Notes: generated by a model from the sequence alone, not told the origin. DNA of 61,486 bases from Rhodothermales bacterium (GCA_013002165.1 JABDKO010000057.1:1-61486); one strand, 5' to 3'. Counted from the stretch's first letter, positions 42,947 through 53,133 are shown. A program made the numbers and translations.

Positions 42947-45292
42947 CTAGAGCTCGACGTCCTTCTTCTTCAAGACAAACAACCCTTCCTTCATGCTGGT
43001 CACGATAATGATACCGCTATCGAAGTATGGATAGTTTGACCAGGAGCCTGCGGCACCTTCGTACGGAGTCGTATCAAAGAAACCAATTTCGGTTGGATCT
43101 TCGGGATTCGTGATGTCAAGAATCCGGAGCCCGCTGCCATAATTGGATTGATACATGGTAGTACCGCGGATGTACAGATTATGGTCTGTCGTCGTCGTAG
43201 TGGCAATGTACTCTTTAACCAGAATCGGATCATCGAGGTCTGAGACATCCCAAACAAGAGTCCTGGTACCTTCCACAAGGTTTCGAGGCTCATCTCCCTC
43301 GTCATTCATGTAGAAATACGCATGATCTTCAGTCAACCAGCCCTGGTGGGCGTAGGCAACATTGGGGTATGAAGTCGCTGAGAGTGCAATCGGATTCTCC
43401 TTGTCGGATACGTCTGCAATACTAAGCATCGTTTCATTTGAACCAACGCAAATCTCTTTTCCCTTGTGCTCGGTGTCCGGCCCATTATATGTGACGCACT
43501 GCGCATCATGAGAATATCCGGTTCCGCGTCTGCCCGTATTGATGTCTGCAAAACAACCGGCAAAGGTTGGATTCTTCGGATCCCGAATGTCGATCATGTG
43601 AAGTCCTCCGCCACATGTCGTTCCGCCGGAGCTGCTTCCTACTGAATACGCGAAGCCGGTTTCCTCGTTGATGACAATGTTATGAGCACTTGCAATTTGA
43701 TCATAATGAGCAGTCGGCTCAAATGTTACCGGCGCATTCTCAACATCACGGAGTTTCGTGAGATCGAAGACCTGCATTCCGTGTTCAGCTGCACCATCGG
43801 CAACGATGTACGCATGATCTTTGTAGACCTTGATGTCACGCCAGACGCTTGTACGCGAACCGGGAGTTTTTGGAAGGTCGCCTACGAAGATTGGGTTCGT
43901 CGCGACCGTCACGTCAACAAATGATGTTCCGTCGGTACGACCAACAAGCGCATACTCGCGACTCGTTTGAGGGTCAGTCCATCCCCAGATGTCATTGACG
44001 CCAATACCGCGCGAACCGCCGAGGTCTTTCACAGAAAGCATCGAGACAAGATCGACATCAGAGCACTCGAAATGCGACGCAACACTCTCCGAACAGTTCA
44101 TCTGACCGTCGACGATTGACGCAAACCCCTTGACATCGTTGATAAGGGTGGCTACCTCATTCCACATCCCATCCGTTTTTTCAAAGACTTTCACTCCGCC
44201 CTCGCCGGAGTCCATGCCCGTGACGGAGACAGCGGCGACATCTCCGTTGACAGCAATATTGCCGCCGAAGCCTGCTCGACCAGTAAGATCACTCGCTGCC
44301 CATTTGCTGGACGATGCCCAGTTGCCATCAGCATCTTTTGAAAAACTGTAGACGGCGCCAGTAGAACCATTCGCACCGGGCGCACCGATCCAAATCGACT
44401 CTCCAGACTGAACGATGGATGCTCCGAACTGAGCATTTCGAGAAGCATCAAACGGGTTCAGCTTTCCAGACAAGCTCAGAGATCCGGAATCGTCTGCAGT
44501 AAACGTGAATACCGCACCCTCGCGCATCCCGTAACGTGGAGCTCCAACGAAAACGTCAGTACCTACCACAGAAATACTTGAACCATATCGGTGGCCTTCT
44601 TCCAGTCCGAAGCCATCCAGCTTAGACCCTTCCACCCATTCGCCCGAGTCCATGTCGTGCTTGAACGTGTACACCGTTCCGGTGCCATTAGCCTTTCCGG
44701 GTGCACTGATAAGTAGCGTGTGGTTTGTGTAGGCAATCGAGTTTCCGAATGAGTCACCTGCTTCTGCATCCGATGCTGCCAGTTTACCCGTCTGCGACAC
44801 TGAACCGTCGTCCTCAAGCTTGAAAACATACACGGCACCGGCCCCCTCATTCTGACCGGTCGCTGCAACGGTAACCATTTTATGATGCGAATGTATCGAA
44901 CTGCCAAATGCATCCGAGTCACCAAGATCGTCTGGTTTGATCATCCCGGAGGAAATCCAACCATCCTCTCCTTTCTTGTAAATATAAACTGTTTGAGCAG
45001 TGCCGGCACTCGCACCGACGAGCATTGTCGATCCGTTCACAGCAATTGCCTGACCGAAATAGTCTGGTCCCTTATCAGTGTCTGCCGTGAGCTTCGCAGA
45101 CTCCATCCAATTGTTGTCGGGTCCCTTTTCGTAAATGTATACGATGCCGGGGAAGGCCCGATTGCCGGTTTCACCGACTATAATTTCTGAATCGGTAGAG
45201 GATATGACTCCACCGAATTGCTGCGCGATTGCGGAGCCTGTAGCGGAGGCGGCCAGCATAGCAGCCACAAATAAAACACGCATTGTTCTCAT
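42947..45292 (-). CDS. Choice-of-anchor-B family secreted protein with FG-GAP-like repeats
   Basis: A 781-aa exported protein. The signal peptide (about 1-23) is followed by six or seven ~50-residue repeats (DYFGQAIAVNGSTMLVGA, DAFGSSIHSHHKMVTVAA, DSFGNSIAYTNHTLLISA), an FG-GAP/kelch-like propeller filling about 25-375. The second half (about 400-781) is the choice-of-anchor-B domain: DIWGWTDPQTSREYALVG, DGAAEHGMQVFDLTKL and SHDAQCVTYNGPD, usually surface-located. No T9SS or LPXTG-type tail is present at the end (LFVLKKKDVEL), so retention is by another means. Role unknown, likely adhesion or surface layer. Confidence 0.85.
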   Translation of the reverse strand: MRTMRVLFVAAMLAASATGSAIAQQFGGVISSTDSEIIVGETGNRAFPGIVYIYEKGPDNNWMESAKLTADTDKGPDYFGQAIAVNGSTMLVGASAGTAQTVYIYKKGEDGWISSGMIKPDDLGDSDAFGSSIHSHHKMVTVAATGQNEGAGAVYVFKLEDDGSVSQTGKLAASDAEAGDSFGNSIAYTNHTLLISAPGKANGTGTVYTFKHDMDSGEWVEGSKLDGFGLEEGHRYGSSISVVGTDVFVGAPRYGMREGAVFTFTADDSGSLSLSGKLNPFDASRNAQFGASIVQSGESIWIGAPGANGSTGAVYSFSKDADGNWASSSKWAASDLTGRAGFGGNIAVNGDVAAVSVTGMDSGEGGVKVFEKTDGMWNEVATLINDVKGFASIVDGQMNCSESVASHFECSDVDLVSMLSVKDLGGSRGIGVNDIWGWTDPQTSREYALVGRTDGTSFVDVTVATNPIFVGDLPKTPGSRTSVWRDIKVYKDHAYIVADGAAEHGMQVFDLTKLRDVENAPVTFEPTAHYDQIASAHNIVINEETGFAYSVGSSSGGTTCGGGLHMIDIRDPKNPTFAGCFADINTGRRGTGYSHDAQCVTYNGPDTEHKGKEICVGSNETMLSIADVSDKENPIALSATSYPNVAYAHQGWLTEDHAYFYMNDEGDEPRNLVEGTRTLVWDVSDLDDPILVKEYIATTTTTDHNLYIRGTTMYQSNYGSGLRILDITNPEDPTEIGFFDTTPYEGAAGSWSNYPYFDSGIIIVTSMKEGLFVLKKKDVEL

Positions 45293-45489
45293 CTTTCTCA
45301 GTAGTTCATGAACGCTGGGTCGCTATACGACGGGATTCGCATAGCATAAGAAGTTACAGAATGGCTGACGCGAAATAAAGGACAAACGCGACCGGTTCAA
45401 GGACCATATTTTCCAAATAGTGCCCTTGTAGAAGTGTTTTGAGACATAAGTTCAATCTTCACGATCAAAACTCCGCCTTCCCACATGTC

Positions 45490-46434
45490 TTAATCAAGGA
45501 AACTTGACAATGCATCTATCTCTTCTACCGACAGGCTGACCTGACTCGCAGCCACCATTTCCTGAACCTGCTCCGGCTTCCTTAACCCGACTATTGCTGC
45601 CGTTATCCCCGGGTGCAGAAGAGCCCACGCAATAGCAATTGCTCCCGCAATGACGTCGTGCCGTCGACCGAGGTCTCCCAGAAATCCGGCAAGTTCAAGA
45701 TTCCTTGCAAGATCAGGTTCATTAAACCACGAGCTGCTTTTTCGCCAGTCATCATCCGGAAGATTGGCAATACGTTCTCTACTCATTTTGCCGGACAACA
45801 AACCTGAAGCCATTGTCGAATACGCAAGAGTGCCTATCTCGTTTTCCAGACAAAAAGGAAGAATCTTTTCTTCTATCCCTCGTCGTACCAGTGAGTACGG
45901 AGGCTGGAGTGATGTTACGGGAGCTATTGCACCCGCTCGTTCCATTTGATCGACGTTGAAATTAGAAACACCAATGTGCCGGACCTTTCCCTCCTCCTTC
46001 AGTTCTGCCATGGTCGTCCAGGCTTCCTCAATATCCTCATCCGGTCTCGGCCAGTGAATCTGATACAGGTCAATTGTGTCGACACCCAGTCGACGAAGAC
46101 TTTCTTCGCATTCGTTTCTGATCGATGATGCGGATATGTTATCCATCACATTACCGGAGGTATCCCACACAAGTCCGCATTTCGTGAAAATGTATGGTGT
46201 GTGCGCAGTCGTTCGGAGAGCATTACCGACTACAGATTCGGACCTGCCGAGCCCGTATACTGGTGCAGTGTCAATCCAATTGATTCCTGCATCAAGTGAT
46301 GCGTGAATTGTCTGGACGGAATCCTGATCAGACTGACGGCCCCAGCCCCACTTCCAAGGACCGCCGATAGCCCATGCTCCGAGTCCGAGGCGTGTAATAC
46401 CAAGTTCAGAATTGCCCAGTGCTACGTGTTCCAT
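45490..46434 (-). CDS. Aldo/keto reductase
   Basis: A 314-aa TIM-barrel NADPH oxidoreductase. The catalytic tetrad is visible as Asp55 and Tyr60 (DTAPVYG), Lys85 (FTKCG) and His127 (YQIHWPR). Substrate unknown; sugar or aldehyde reduction is general for this group. It starts directly after the stop of the thioesterase gene (TGA then ATG with no gap), so the pair is coupled. No terminator is seen after it; 45293-45489 holds nothing else I can name. Confidence 0.92.
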   Translation of the reverse strand: MEHVALGNSELGITRLGLGAWAIGGPWKWGWGRQSDQDSVQTIHASLDAGINWIDTAPVYGLGRSESVVGNALRTTAHTPYIFTKCGLVWDTSGNVMDNISASSIRNECEESLRRLGVDTIDLYQIHWPRPDEDIEEAWTTMAELKEEGKVRHIGVSNFNVDQMERAGAIAPVTSLQPPYSLVRRGIEEKILPFCLENEIGTLAYSTMASGLLSGKMSRERIANLPDDDWRKSSSWFNEPDLARNLELAGFLGDLGRRHDVIAGAIAIAWALLHPGITAAIVGLRKPEQVQEMVAASQVSLSVEEIDALSSFLD

Positions 46435-46971
46435 TCAGTCGTCCGACGTATTGATGGTTCGATCACCTTTGAGAAATTTTTCCCAGTTTGCCGGAAGGTC
46501 ACCGATTCCGGAGACAAACTTGAAACGCTCCGCAGAGAGCGGTACAAACGTGAACTTCCCTTGCGACAACAAATCTCCACCAACATTCAACGCGTCAACC
46601 GTCACGGTCTTCGGTTCCCACTTGTCACCCTCTGTAGTGATTCGTGCGTGCAGGTTGATCCGATCGCCCTGAAAAGATGGACGGAAATATAGCATCTCTG
46701 CCCCTTTCAACATCCAGACCGCCTTGACATCCTTGCGGAAGTACGTAGGCACCCACGCAGCTATACAATCAAAGACAGTGTAGATCGCCCCACCGTGCGT
46801 AACGCCGGGAAATCCAATCGCGTGATCCGGCGGGTCAAAATGGCCAAACAGCTCATCTACGATACCGTCTCGTTCATATACCTCAATTTGGTATCCATGT
46901 GGATTTGCGTGGCCGCATCCAAAACAATCATTGTCTTCAAGCAGGACTTTGTTGATTACTACCTTGCTCAT
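46435..46971 (-). CDS. Hotdog-fold thioesterase (PaaI-like)
   Basis: A 178-aa protein starting at ATG 46971 (MSKVVINK); the extension to 47004 is outside the conserved part. CFGCGHANPHGYQIEV near the start, GFPGVTHGGAIYTVFD with the catalytic region, and the late LHARITTEGDKW are typical of 4HBT/PaaI hotdog enzymes that hydrolyse acyl-CoA. The first gene of a two-gene unit with the aldo/keto reductase. Substrate unknown. Confidence 0.85.
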   Translation of the reverse strand: MSKVVINKVLLEDNDCFGCGHANPHGYQIEVYERDGIVDELFGHFDPPDHAIGFPGVTHGGAIYTVFDCIAAWVPTYFRKDVKAVWMLKGAEMLYFRPSFQGDRINLHARITTEGDKWEPKTVTVDALNVGGDLLSQGKFTFVPLSAERFKFVSGIGDLPANWEKFLKGDRTINTSDD

Positions 46972-47155
46972 TGAGTATCTGTGTGTAATAGTTTGAGTGC
47001 GCATTAAGAGTACGACTTAAAGTCCCGCTGTGTGCTACAGAGCCCATGTTTGGTACAGATTTCACTTTTTCAAACGTTACGTATCTTTATAAAAACTATT
47101 CAACGTTCGTGCGTCGTCGAATCGACGGTACAGCAGCAATTCATGTCAGGAAACA

Positions 47156-47458
47156 ATGACTACTTCTCACGAAACGAAAGAACAGATTAACAGGCAGTAC
47201 TGGCGGATGAACATCATGATCATGACTGCTCTCCTGAGTGTGTGGGCGCTGGTAGGTCTGGGTGGTGGAATATTGTTTGCCGATATTTTAAATCGCGTCA
47301 CGCTGCCAAACACCGGCTTGCCACTGGGCTTCTGGATGGCGCATCAAGGCAGTATCATCGGTTTCGTGTTCATTATTCTGATTTACTGCGTCGCTCTGAA
47401 TCGGCTCGACCGCAGGCATCGACAGCAGATTGCCAACCTTAGCGAGTCCGAAAGCTGA
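47156..47458 (+). CDS. DUF4212 small subunit of sodium/solute symporter
   Basis: A 100-aa membrane protein with two hydrophobic helices. It begins RQYWRMNIMIMTALLSVWAL and has GFWMAHQGSIIGFVF, matching the DUF4212 family, which is nearly always encoded before a VC_2705-type symporter. It overlaps the symporter gene by one base (TGATG). It is likely a small helper or stability subunit for the large transporter. Upstream lies TATCTTTA (47082-47089), only a partial promoter match. Confidence 0.88.
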   Translation: MTTSHETKEQINRQYWRMNIMIMTALLSVWALVGLGGGILFADILNRVTLPNTGLPLGFWMAHQGSIIGFVFIILIYCVALNRLDRRHRQQIANLSESES

Positions 47459-49305
47459 TGAGTGTACAGGCATTAACCTATCTTTTTGTTGGCGCCTCTT
47501 TTGCCCTCTACCTCGGCATCGCCTGGCTAAGTCGGGTGCGTGATACACGAGGCTTCTACGTTGCCGGTCAGGGGATCCCTTCCATCGCAAACGGAATGGC
47601 GACTGCGGCTGACTGGATGAGCGCAGCTTCATTCATCTCGATGGCCGGGCTCATCTCGACCATGGGCTATGCCGGCGGCGTGTACCTGATGGGTTGGACC
47701 GGAGGATATGTTCTCCTCGCTTTGCTGATCGCACCGTACCTGCGCAAGTTCGGACACTATACGGTTCCGGATTTTGTCGGAGATCGATACGAGTCGAATA
47801 TCGCCCGCGTTGTCGCCGTCGTCTGTGCCGTCTTCGTCAGCTTCACGTATGTAGCAGGTCAGATGCGCGGTGTCGGAGTAGTGTTCAGCCGCTTCCTGGA
47901 AGTCGATGTCAATGTCGGAGTGATTATCGGCATGGCCATCGTGTTCATCTACGCTACGCTGGGAGGCATGAAAGGAATCACGTGGACGCAGGTCGCGCAG
48001 TACTGGGTCCTTATCACCGCCTTCCTTATTCCCGCGATTGCGATAAGCATCAAATTGACGGGCAATATTCTACCACAGGTTGGACTTGGTGCAACCCTGA
48101 CCGGAGATGTCGACGGCACGCACGGCATGTACTTCCTCGACAAACTCAACCAGATCCAACGCGATCTTGGTTTCTCCGAATACACCGCCGCGTTTCAGGG
48201 AGGATGGGACAAGACCAATGTATTCCTTGTCGCTCTCTCCTTGATGGTTGGAACGGCGGGCCTCCCTCATGTTATCGTTCGATTCTACACGGTGAAGAGC
48301 GTCAAGGCGGCACGTTGGTCCGTGTTCTGGGCACTTCTCTTCATATCTCTGCTGTACCTCACCGCCCCGGCCACGGCAGCCTTTGCCCGATACTTCATGA
48401 TTGGAAGCCTTAACGAAAAGGCCGAAGAGCAGTTACCTGAATGGTTCAACAACTGGGAGCAGACCGGACTGATAATGTGGTTGGACGACGGGGATGGTCG
48501 TGTGCGTTATGAAGCAGGCGATGGTAACGAGATCTTCCGAAGCGGCACACTTCCCGGTAGTGAGATTGCCAGCATTCGACAGCAGCATCAACTTTGGGTT
48601 GACTCGGATCAAACAAGGGGTGCTGATGGCCGTATTATTTTGCGGAATCGAGGTCTGTCCGGGCCGGATAGAGATATTATCGTCCTGGCAACCCCGGAAA
48701 TGGCTGAGCTTGCGAACTGGATAATAGCCCTCATTGCAGCTGGAGGACTTGCTGCTGCGCTATCTACGGCGAGTGGTCTTCTGCTGGTGATATCAAGCAG
48801 CGTAGCTCACGACCTGTACTACCGTATCGTCAACGTTCATGCGAGTGAGGAGCAACGGCTGCGAGTTGGTCGAGGAGTAATTGGAATCGCCGTCGTCATC
48901 GCAGGAATTTTTGGCATTTATCCACCAGGATTTGTTTCCCAGGTCGTGGCCTTTGCGTTCGGCCTTGCCGCTGCCAGCTTTTTCCCCGCAATTGTACTTG
49001 GCATATTCAGCAAGCGTGTCGGTACTGTTCCCGCCGTTGCTGGCATGGTAAGTGGAATCGGACTGACCTCGTTCTACATCATCGGGACTGTCTTCTTTGA
49101 CATGGATAGATGGGCCCTTGGTATCGTTGAGGGAGGTATCAATCCGCAGGGTTTCGGAACCATCGGGATGATTGTCAACTTCGCGGTGACCCTCGGCCTG
49201 ACACCACTGTTCCCGCCGCCTACTGATGAGACGAAGGAGCTAATCGAGTCTATCAGACAGCCGGAAGATGCCGGGCCTGGCCTTGACCTTGAGGATGTGC
49301 TGTAG
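47458..49305 (+). CDS. Sodium/solute symporter, VC_2705 family (acetate/ActP-like)
   Basis: A 615-aa SSF transporter with about 13 transmembrane helices. GFYVAGQGIPSIANGMATAADWMSAASF near 33-60 (in parts) is the SSF sodium/substrate signature, and AGGLAAALSTASGLLLVISS near 430 holds the second. An extra soluble loop of about 90 residues (about 320-410) contains acidic repeats. The VC_2705 family, close to ActP, imports acetate or other small carboxylates with Na+. Paired with DUF4212. Assignment to family is firm; the exact substrate is not. Confidence 0.92.
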   Translation: MSVQALTYLFVGASFALYLGIAWLSRVRDTRGFYVAGQGIPSIANGMATAADWMSAASFISMAGLISTMGYAGGVYLMGWTGGYVLLALLIAPYLRKFGHYTVPDFVGDRYESNIARVVAVVCAVFVSFTYVAGQMRGVGVVFSRFLEVDVNVGVIIGMAIVFIYATLGGMKGITWTQVAQYWVLITAFLIPAIAISIKLTGNILPQVGLGATLTGDVDGTHGMYFLDKLNQIQRDLGFSEYTAAFQGGWDKTNVFLVALSLMVGTAGLPHVIVRFYTVKSVKAARWSVFWALLFISLLYLTAPATAAFARYFMIGSLNEKAEEQLPEWFNNWEQTGLIMWLDDGDGRVRYEAGDGNEIFRSGTLPGSEIASIRQQHQLWVDSDQTRGADGRIILRNRGLSGPDRDIIVLATPEMAELANWIIALIAAGGLAAALSTASGLLLVISSSVAHDLYYRIVNVHASEEQRLRVGRGVIGIAVVIAGIFGIYPPGFVSQVVAFAFGLAAASFFPAIVLGIFSKRVGTVPAVAGMVSGIGLTSFYIIGTVFFDMDRWALGIVEGGINPQGFGTIGMIVNFAVTLGLTPLFPPPTDETKELIESIRQPEDAGPGLDLEDVL

Positions 49306-49368
49306 TCGGTATTCTCAGTGGACTATTCGTTTCCTGGATGACGTTGATTCGTGACGATGTATTCCCGA

Positions 49369-50436
49369 TTACTCTTGTTTCAAATGAACGGTCTGTGTCG
49401 GGAATGCAATCTCGAGTCCAAGACGCTCAACGATTCGCATGATGTCCAGCATCATTTTCTCCTTGGCGGACATGTATTCAACAAAATCAGTCGTCTTGAT
49501 AAAACACTGGACCAGGACATTCAGAGATGAATCGCCGAAGCTTTCAAAATACACATAGTGGCCTTCATCAAAAGAGGGGTTGCCGCTAATCAGCTTCTTG
49601 ACTTCGTCGCAAAACGAGTTTATCTGATCCGGTGTAGCGTCATACGTTAAGCCAATCACCATCTTGATTCGCCGTACTGGTCGGCGCGAATGATTCACGA
49701 TCGTATTAGACGTGAAGGTCTGGTTCGGGACACTTGCAACAGACTTCTCGAAAGTTCGGACGATGGTGGTTCGAAATCCTACTTCTTCGACTATTCCGGA
49801 AACATCGTTAACCTCGATCCAGTCACCTACATGAAACGGTTGATCCGTAAATACAATCAGGGATCCAAAGAAGTTTGCGACCGCATCCTTGGCTGCAAGA
49901 GCCAGCGCCAGGCCTCCAATACCGAGGCTCGCAATAATGCTTGTTACCGAGTAGCCAAGGTTCTGTATGACCATCACTACGATAATGATGGAAACAAATA
50001 CCTTTAGCGTCTTTCTGAGCAGAGGAACCAGTTGATCGTCGAGCTTTGAATCGGTATTGTCAGACACTCGTGCCAACGCCCCGGCCGCGACATCCAGTAA
50101 TCGAAAGAACAGCCAGGTGACGGCAACAGCGAGAGCAATGAGGAGACCCTGAAATACGATCTGCTGAACGTCTGCCGGTTCTGTCGGTAGTTCCAAAACA
50201 CGCGCTGCTGCATACCAGATACCAATCTGTGCCACGAGCGCAAGTGGGCCGGCACAGAGTTCAACGAGGTCATCATCCCAATGAACTTCCGTAGATCCCG
50301 CCTGCTTCTTCAGAATTCCGCCAAAAATCGCGACCAGTATCCGCCGGCTGAGGAAGCCGGCAAAAATCAGCACCAGCGCAACCGCGAAGCGCCACAAATC
50401 AGCACCCCAGAGAACCTCCTGCTGAATAAACTCCAT
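49369..50436 (-). CDS. MscS-family mechanosensitive channel
   Basis: A 355-aa protein with about five hydrophobic segments in the first half. The pore-lining and beta domains are seen in SIIASLGIGGLALALAAKDA followed by FFGSLIVFTDQPFHVGDWI, with VPNQTFTSNTIVNHSRR after. The C-terminal alpha/beta vestibule completes the family. It releases solutes under hypo-osmotic shock. A candidate promoter lies at 50491-50520. It is divergent from the photolyase gene. Confidence 0.9.
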   Translation of the reverse strand: MEFIQQEVLWGADLWRFAVALVLIFAGFLSRRILVAIFGGILKKQAGSTEVHWDDDLVELCAGPLALVAQIGIWYAAARVLELPTEPADVQQIVFQGLLIALAVAVTWLFFRLLDVAAGALARVSDNTDSKLDDQLVPLLRKTLKVFVSIIIVVMVIQNLGYSVTSIIASLGIGGLALALAAKDAVANFFGSLIVFTDQPFHVGDWIEVNDVSGIVEEVGFRTTIVRTFEKSVASVPNQTFTSNTIVNHSRRPVRRIKMVIGLTYDATPDQINSFCDEVKKLISGNPSFDEGHYVYFESFGDSSLNVLVQCFIKTTDFVEYMSAKEKMMLDIMRIVERLGLEIAFPTQTVHLKQE

Positions 50437-50490
50437 AGAAACCGCTCAAATAAATAAATGAAAGCGAACTGTATGCACTTGTGCAGGACG

Positions 50491-50520
50491 CAAACTTGGA
50501 ATCGCGAACCACAATGTCAA
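50491..50520 (-). promoter_or_regulatory. Likely promoter of the MscS gene
   Basis: On the minus strand TTG (50518-50520, in TTGACA) is followed after 19 nt by CAAGTTTG (50491-50498), close to TTTG-N19-TAnnTTTG. The coding start is 55 nt further on. Confidence 0.5.
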
Positions 50521-50632
50521 GCCGATGCACATTACGATTCAGGTCCAACACATAATCCGACGGCTTCGTACATTTGGGGAACCATGATGCTCACATAGAG
50601 CAGCTTGTTACCACGTGTTGAAGAAGTCTTAT

Positions 50633-50640
50633 GAGGAGGT
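50633..50640 (+). promoter_or_regulatory. Strong Shine-Dalgarno of the photolyase gene
   Basis: GAGGAGGT ends 3 nt before ATG 50644. The spacing is short, but the match is strong. Confidence 0.7.
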
Positions 50641-50643
50641 ACG

Positions 50644-52080
50644 ATGAGTGATGCACCTGTAATAGTCTGGTTTCGACAAGACCTGCGCATCGTTGACAAT
50701 CCCGCGCTTTTCCACGCCGCGGAAACAGACAAACCGGTCATACCGCTATATATCCACTCACCTGACGAAGAGGGAAACTGGTCACCGGGTGCGGCCAGTA
50801 GCTGGTGGTTGCATCACTCGCTTTCGCAACTCGGTAATTCGTTGTCGGATCTGGGATCGGATCTTGTCGTCCGATCCGGCGATGCCCTTTCTGTACTGAC
50901 AGATCTCATCGAAAAAACCGGTGCTGTCGGAGTCAACTGGAATCGGCGATATGAACCGATGGTTATTGCAAGGGACAAGGAAGTCAAGAAGGCTCTGAAG
51001 AAGAAGGGAGTCGACGTCAGCAGCTTCAAAGGTTCTCTGCTATTTGAACCGCACGAGATAGAAACACAGGCCGGTGGCCCGTACAAGGTATTTTCGCCTT
51101 TCTGGAAACGCAGCAAAGAGCACCTTTCGCGTGAAGTACCATTGCCTGCGCCAACAGCTCTCCGGCCGTTCTCGAGTGACGTCGACACCGAAAAAATTGA
51201 GTCCCTCGAGCTGCTGCCAACTATTGATTGGGATTCGGGATTTTATGAGGCGTGGGATGTCGGAGAAAATAGTGCAATGGAACGATTCGGTAAATTTATC
51301 GACGATGCCATCGTAGACTATTCGAAAGATCGAAATAAGCCGGGAATTGATGGCACTGCAAGACTTTCGCCGCACCTGCACTTCGGGGAGATCAGTCCAA
51401 GGCAAATCCACCATCGACTTCTCGAACTGGACGAAGACAACCTCTTCAAGCGTGGTACCGGAATCGAGGCGTTCTTTCGTGAGATAGGATGGCGTGAGTT
51501 TGCATACCACCTTATCTACCACTTCCCGGAAACCACAGATACACCTCTTTATTCAAAGTTTGAATCTTTTCCATGGGTGAAAGACAAGAATTTACTTGAG
51601 AGATGGCAGAAGGGACTAACCGGATATCCACTGGTCGACGCAGGCATGCGTCAACTATGGCATACAGGCTGGATGCACAATCGAGTCCGGATGCTCGTCG
51701 CTTCCTTTCTGGTCAAGGACCTGCTCATTCACTGGCTGGAGGGTGCGAAATGGTTTTGGGACACCCTGGTCGACGCAGATCTAGCAAGCAACAGCATGGG
51801 GTGGCAGTGGGCAGCCGGTTCTGGCGCGGATGCGGCACCGTACTTTCGGGTCTTTAATCCTATTTCGCAAAGCAAAAAGTTTGATTCTGACGGGGATTAC
51901 ATTCGTCGCTGGATTCCCGAACTCGCGGGACTATCTGCGAAGCAAATACACGAGCCATGGCTCCTCGACGAGGATGTCCTGAAGAAGGCAAGTTCTAACG
52001 ACGACGTCTATCCACAACCAATCGTAGAGCACTCGGAGGCACGTCACCGGGCCCTCATGGCGTACGAGAAAATCAAATAG
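50644..52080 (+). CDS. phrB: Deoxyribodipyrimidine photolyase, class I
   Basis: A 478-aa FAD light-driven DNA repair enzyme (CPD or related). IVWFRQDLRIVDNPAL opens the antenna domain, the FAD-binding C-terminal half has LSPHLHFGEISPRQIHH near 241-257, FFREIGWREFAYH near 279-291, and the strongly conserved GYPLVDAGMRQLWHTGWMHNRVRM. The tail has WAAGSGADAAPYFRVFNP. The W-triad region appears complete. A single gene, with strong SD, divergent from mscS and convergent with the YncE lipoprotein. Confidence 0.93.
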   Translation: MSDAPVIVWFRQDLRIVDNPALFHAAETDKPVIPLYIHSPDEEGNWSPGAASSWWLHHSLSQLGNSLSDLGSDLVVRSGDALSVLTDLIEKTGAVGVNWNRRYEPMVIARDKEVKKALKKKGVDVSSFKGSLLFEPHEIETQAGGPYKVFSPFWKRSKEHLSREVPLPAPTALRPFSSDVDTEKIESLELLPTIDWDSGFYEAWDVGENSAMERFGKFIDDAIVDYSKDRNKPGIDGTARLSPHLHFGEISPRQIHHRLLELDEDNLFKRGTGIEAFFREIGWREFAYHLIYHFPETTDTPLYSKFESFPWVKDKNLLERWQKGLTGYPLVDAGMRQLWHTGWMHNRVRMLVASFLVKDLLIHWLEGAKWFWDTLVDADLASNSMGWQWAAGSGADAAPYFRVFNPISQSKKFDSDGDYIRRWIPELAGLSAKQIHEPWLLDEDVLKKASSNDDVYPQPIVEHSEARHRALMAYEKIK

Positions 52081-52083
52081 TCG

Positions 52084-53133
52084 CTATTGCGTCTTTCCGG
52101 CCAGAGGTGAGTATGCGATTCCGTCGGGCCATTCGCCTACGTCGTAGTAGCGCACTACTGCTCCGTCTGAGATCCGCACTGCAGCCACCTTGTTTAGGCC
52201 CTGCATTGAAATGTATACAAACCGGCCGTCGCGGTCATTGGCGATTCCTTCCGGAGAAGTAGATCCGGGTATTTCAGCTGTCGCGACGATTGCAGACTCG
52301 TCGAACGTAACGAGGTGACGCAGCTCCCTTGTCTCAGCGTTTACGAGTCGAACCTCGCCCTTTTGTGGATCTGAAATTACAACCGTACTGCCGTCCGCAG
52401 TGAACGACAGGCGATACGGAAATCCAAACTGATCCAACGCAAACGTCGAGTCGCCGGAAGCAGTATCGATAATCAATACTTTCCCTTCCCGGTTGGCGCC
52501 AACCCAGATCTCCGACCCGTCCGGAGCAACAGCAATACCCTCAATCATCGGCCCGATCGTCATTACTCTCGAATGAGACATGTTGACCGGATCGATTTCC
52601 GTAATCGAACCTGAGACAATGTTTGTCGTGAACAGCTGCATGGCGGACGCATCCGCTGCAACCATATGTGAGACCTTCTGCTCTGTCGGAGCAGTGCCAA
52701 GGATTGCACCGGACGCAACATCAACAAAAACGACAACACTTTGCGACTCAGACGTTACGGCAACAGACTTCCCGTCTGCCCGAAATACTATGCCGTGCGG
52801 TCTTTCATAAATTCCCAGGTCTATTCGTTGTACATCCTCGTCACCTGCCAGATCGATTACCGTCAGGCTGTTGCCCGTCCGGCTGCGGTCGCCATAATTT
52901 GTGACAACTGCCCACCTGCCGTCTTGCGACACGGCGACCTCGTGTGGTGCCGGACCCGACGCGACTGTTGTCAAGATTGTCCCGGACTCAGCATCCACTA
53001 GCATTACTGTGTCGCCGCTCATGTTTGCGACAATGATGGTGCCGGCGGGTTCATCGCTGGTCGCGACATTCTTGCCCGAAGTACAAGCTGATAACGAGAC
53101 GATTACTAAGAAAATAATTGATGCTCTTGACAT
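52084..53133 (-). CDS. YncE-like beta-propeller lipoprotein
   Basis: A 349-aa exported protein. Signal peptide with lipobox SLSAC (about residue 16). The rest is a seven-bladed YVTN/YncE propeller (TIIVANMSGDTVMLVDAESG then GPAPHEVAVSQDGRWAVVTN and later equivalents). It may bind ligand or electron carriers, but function is unknown. It follows the cytochrome P460 gene (terminator between) and is convergent with the photolyase. Confidence 0.85.
   Translation of the reverse strand: MSRASIIFLVIVSLSACTSGKNVATSDEPAGTIIVANMSGDTVMLVDAESGTILTTVASGPAPHEVAVSQDGRWAVVTNYGDRSRTGNSLTVIDLAGDEDVQRIDLGIYERPHGIVFRADGKSVAVTSESQSVVVFVDVASGAILGTAPTEQKVSHMVAADASAMQLFTTNIVSGSITEIDPVNMSHSRVMTIGPMIEGIAVAPDGSEIWVGANREGKVLIIDTASGDSTFALDQFGFPYRLSFTADGSTVVISDPQKGEVRLVNAETRELRHLVTFDESAIVATAEIPGSTSPEGIANDRDGRFVYISMQGLNKVAAVRISDGAVVRYYDVGEWPDGIAYSPLAGKTQ

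Noticed and set aside
47694-48413. 239-aa plus-strand ORF
   Set aside because: Out-of-frame, Arg-rich shadow inside the symporter gene.
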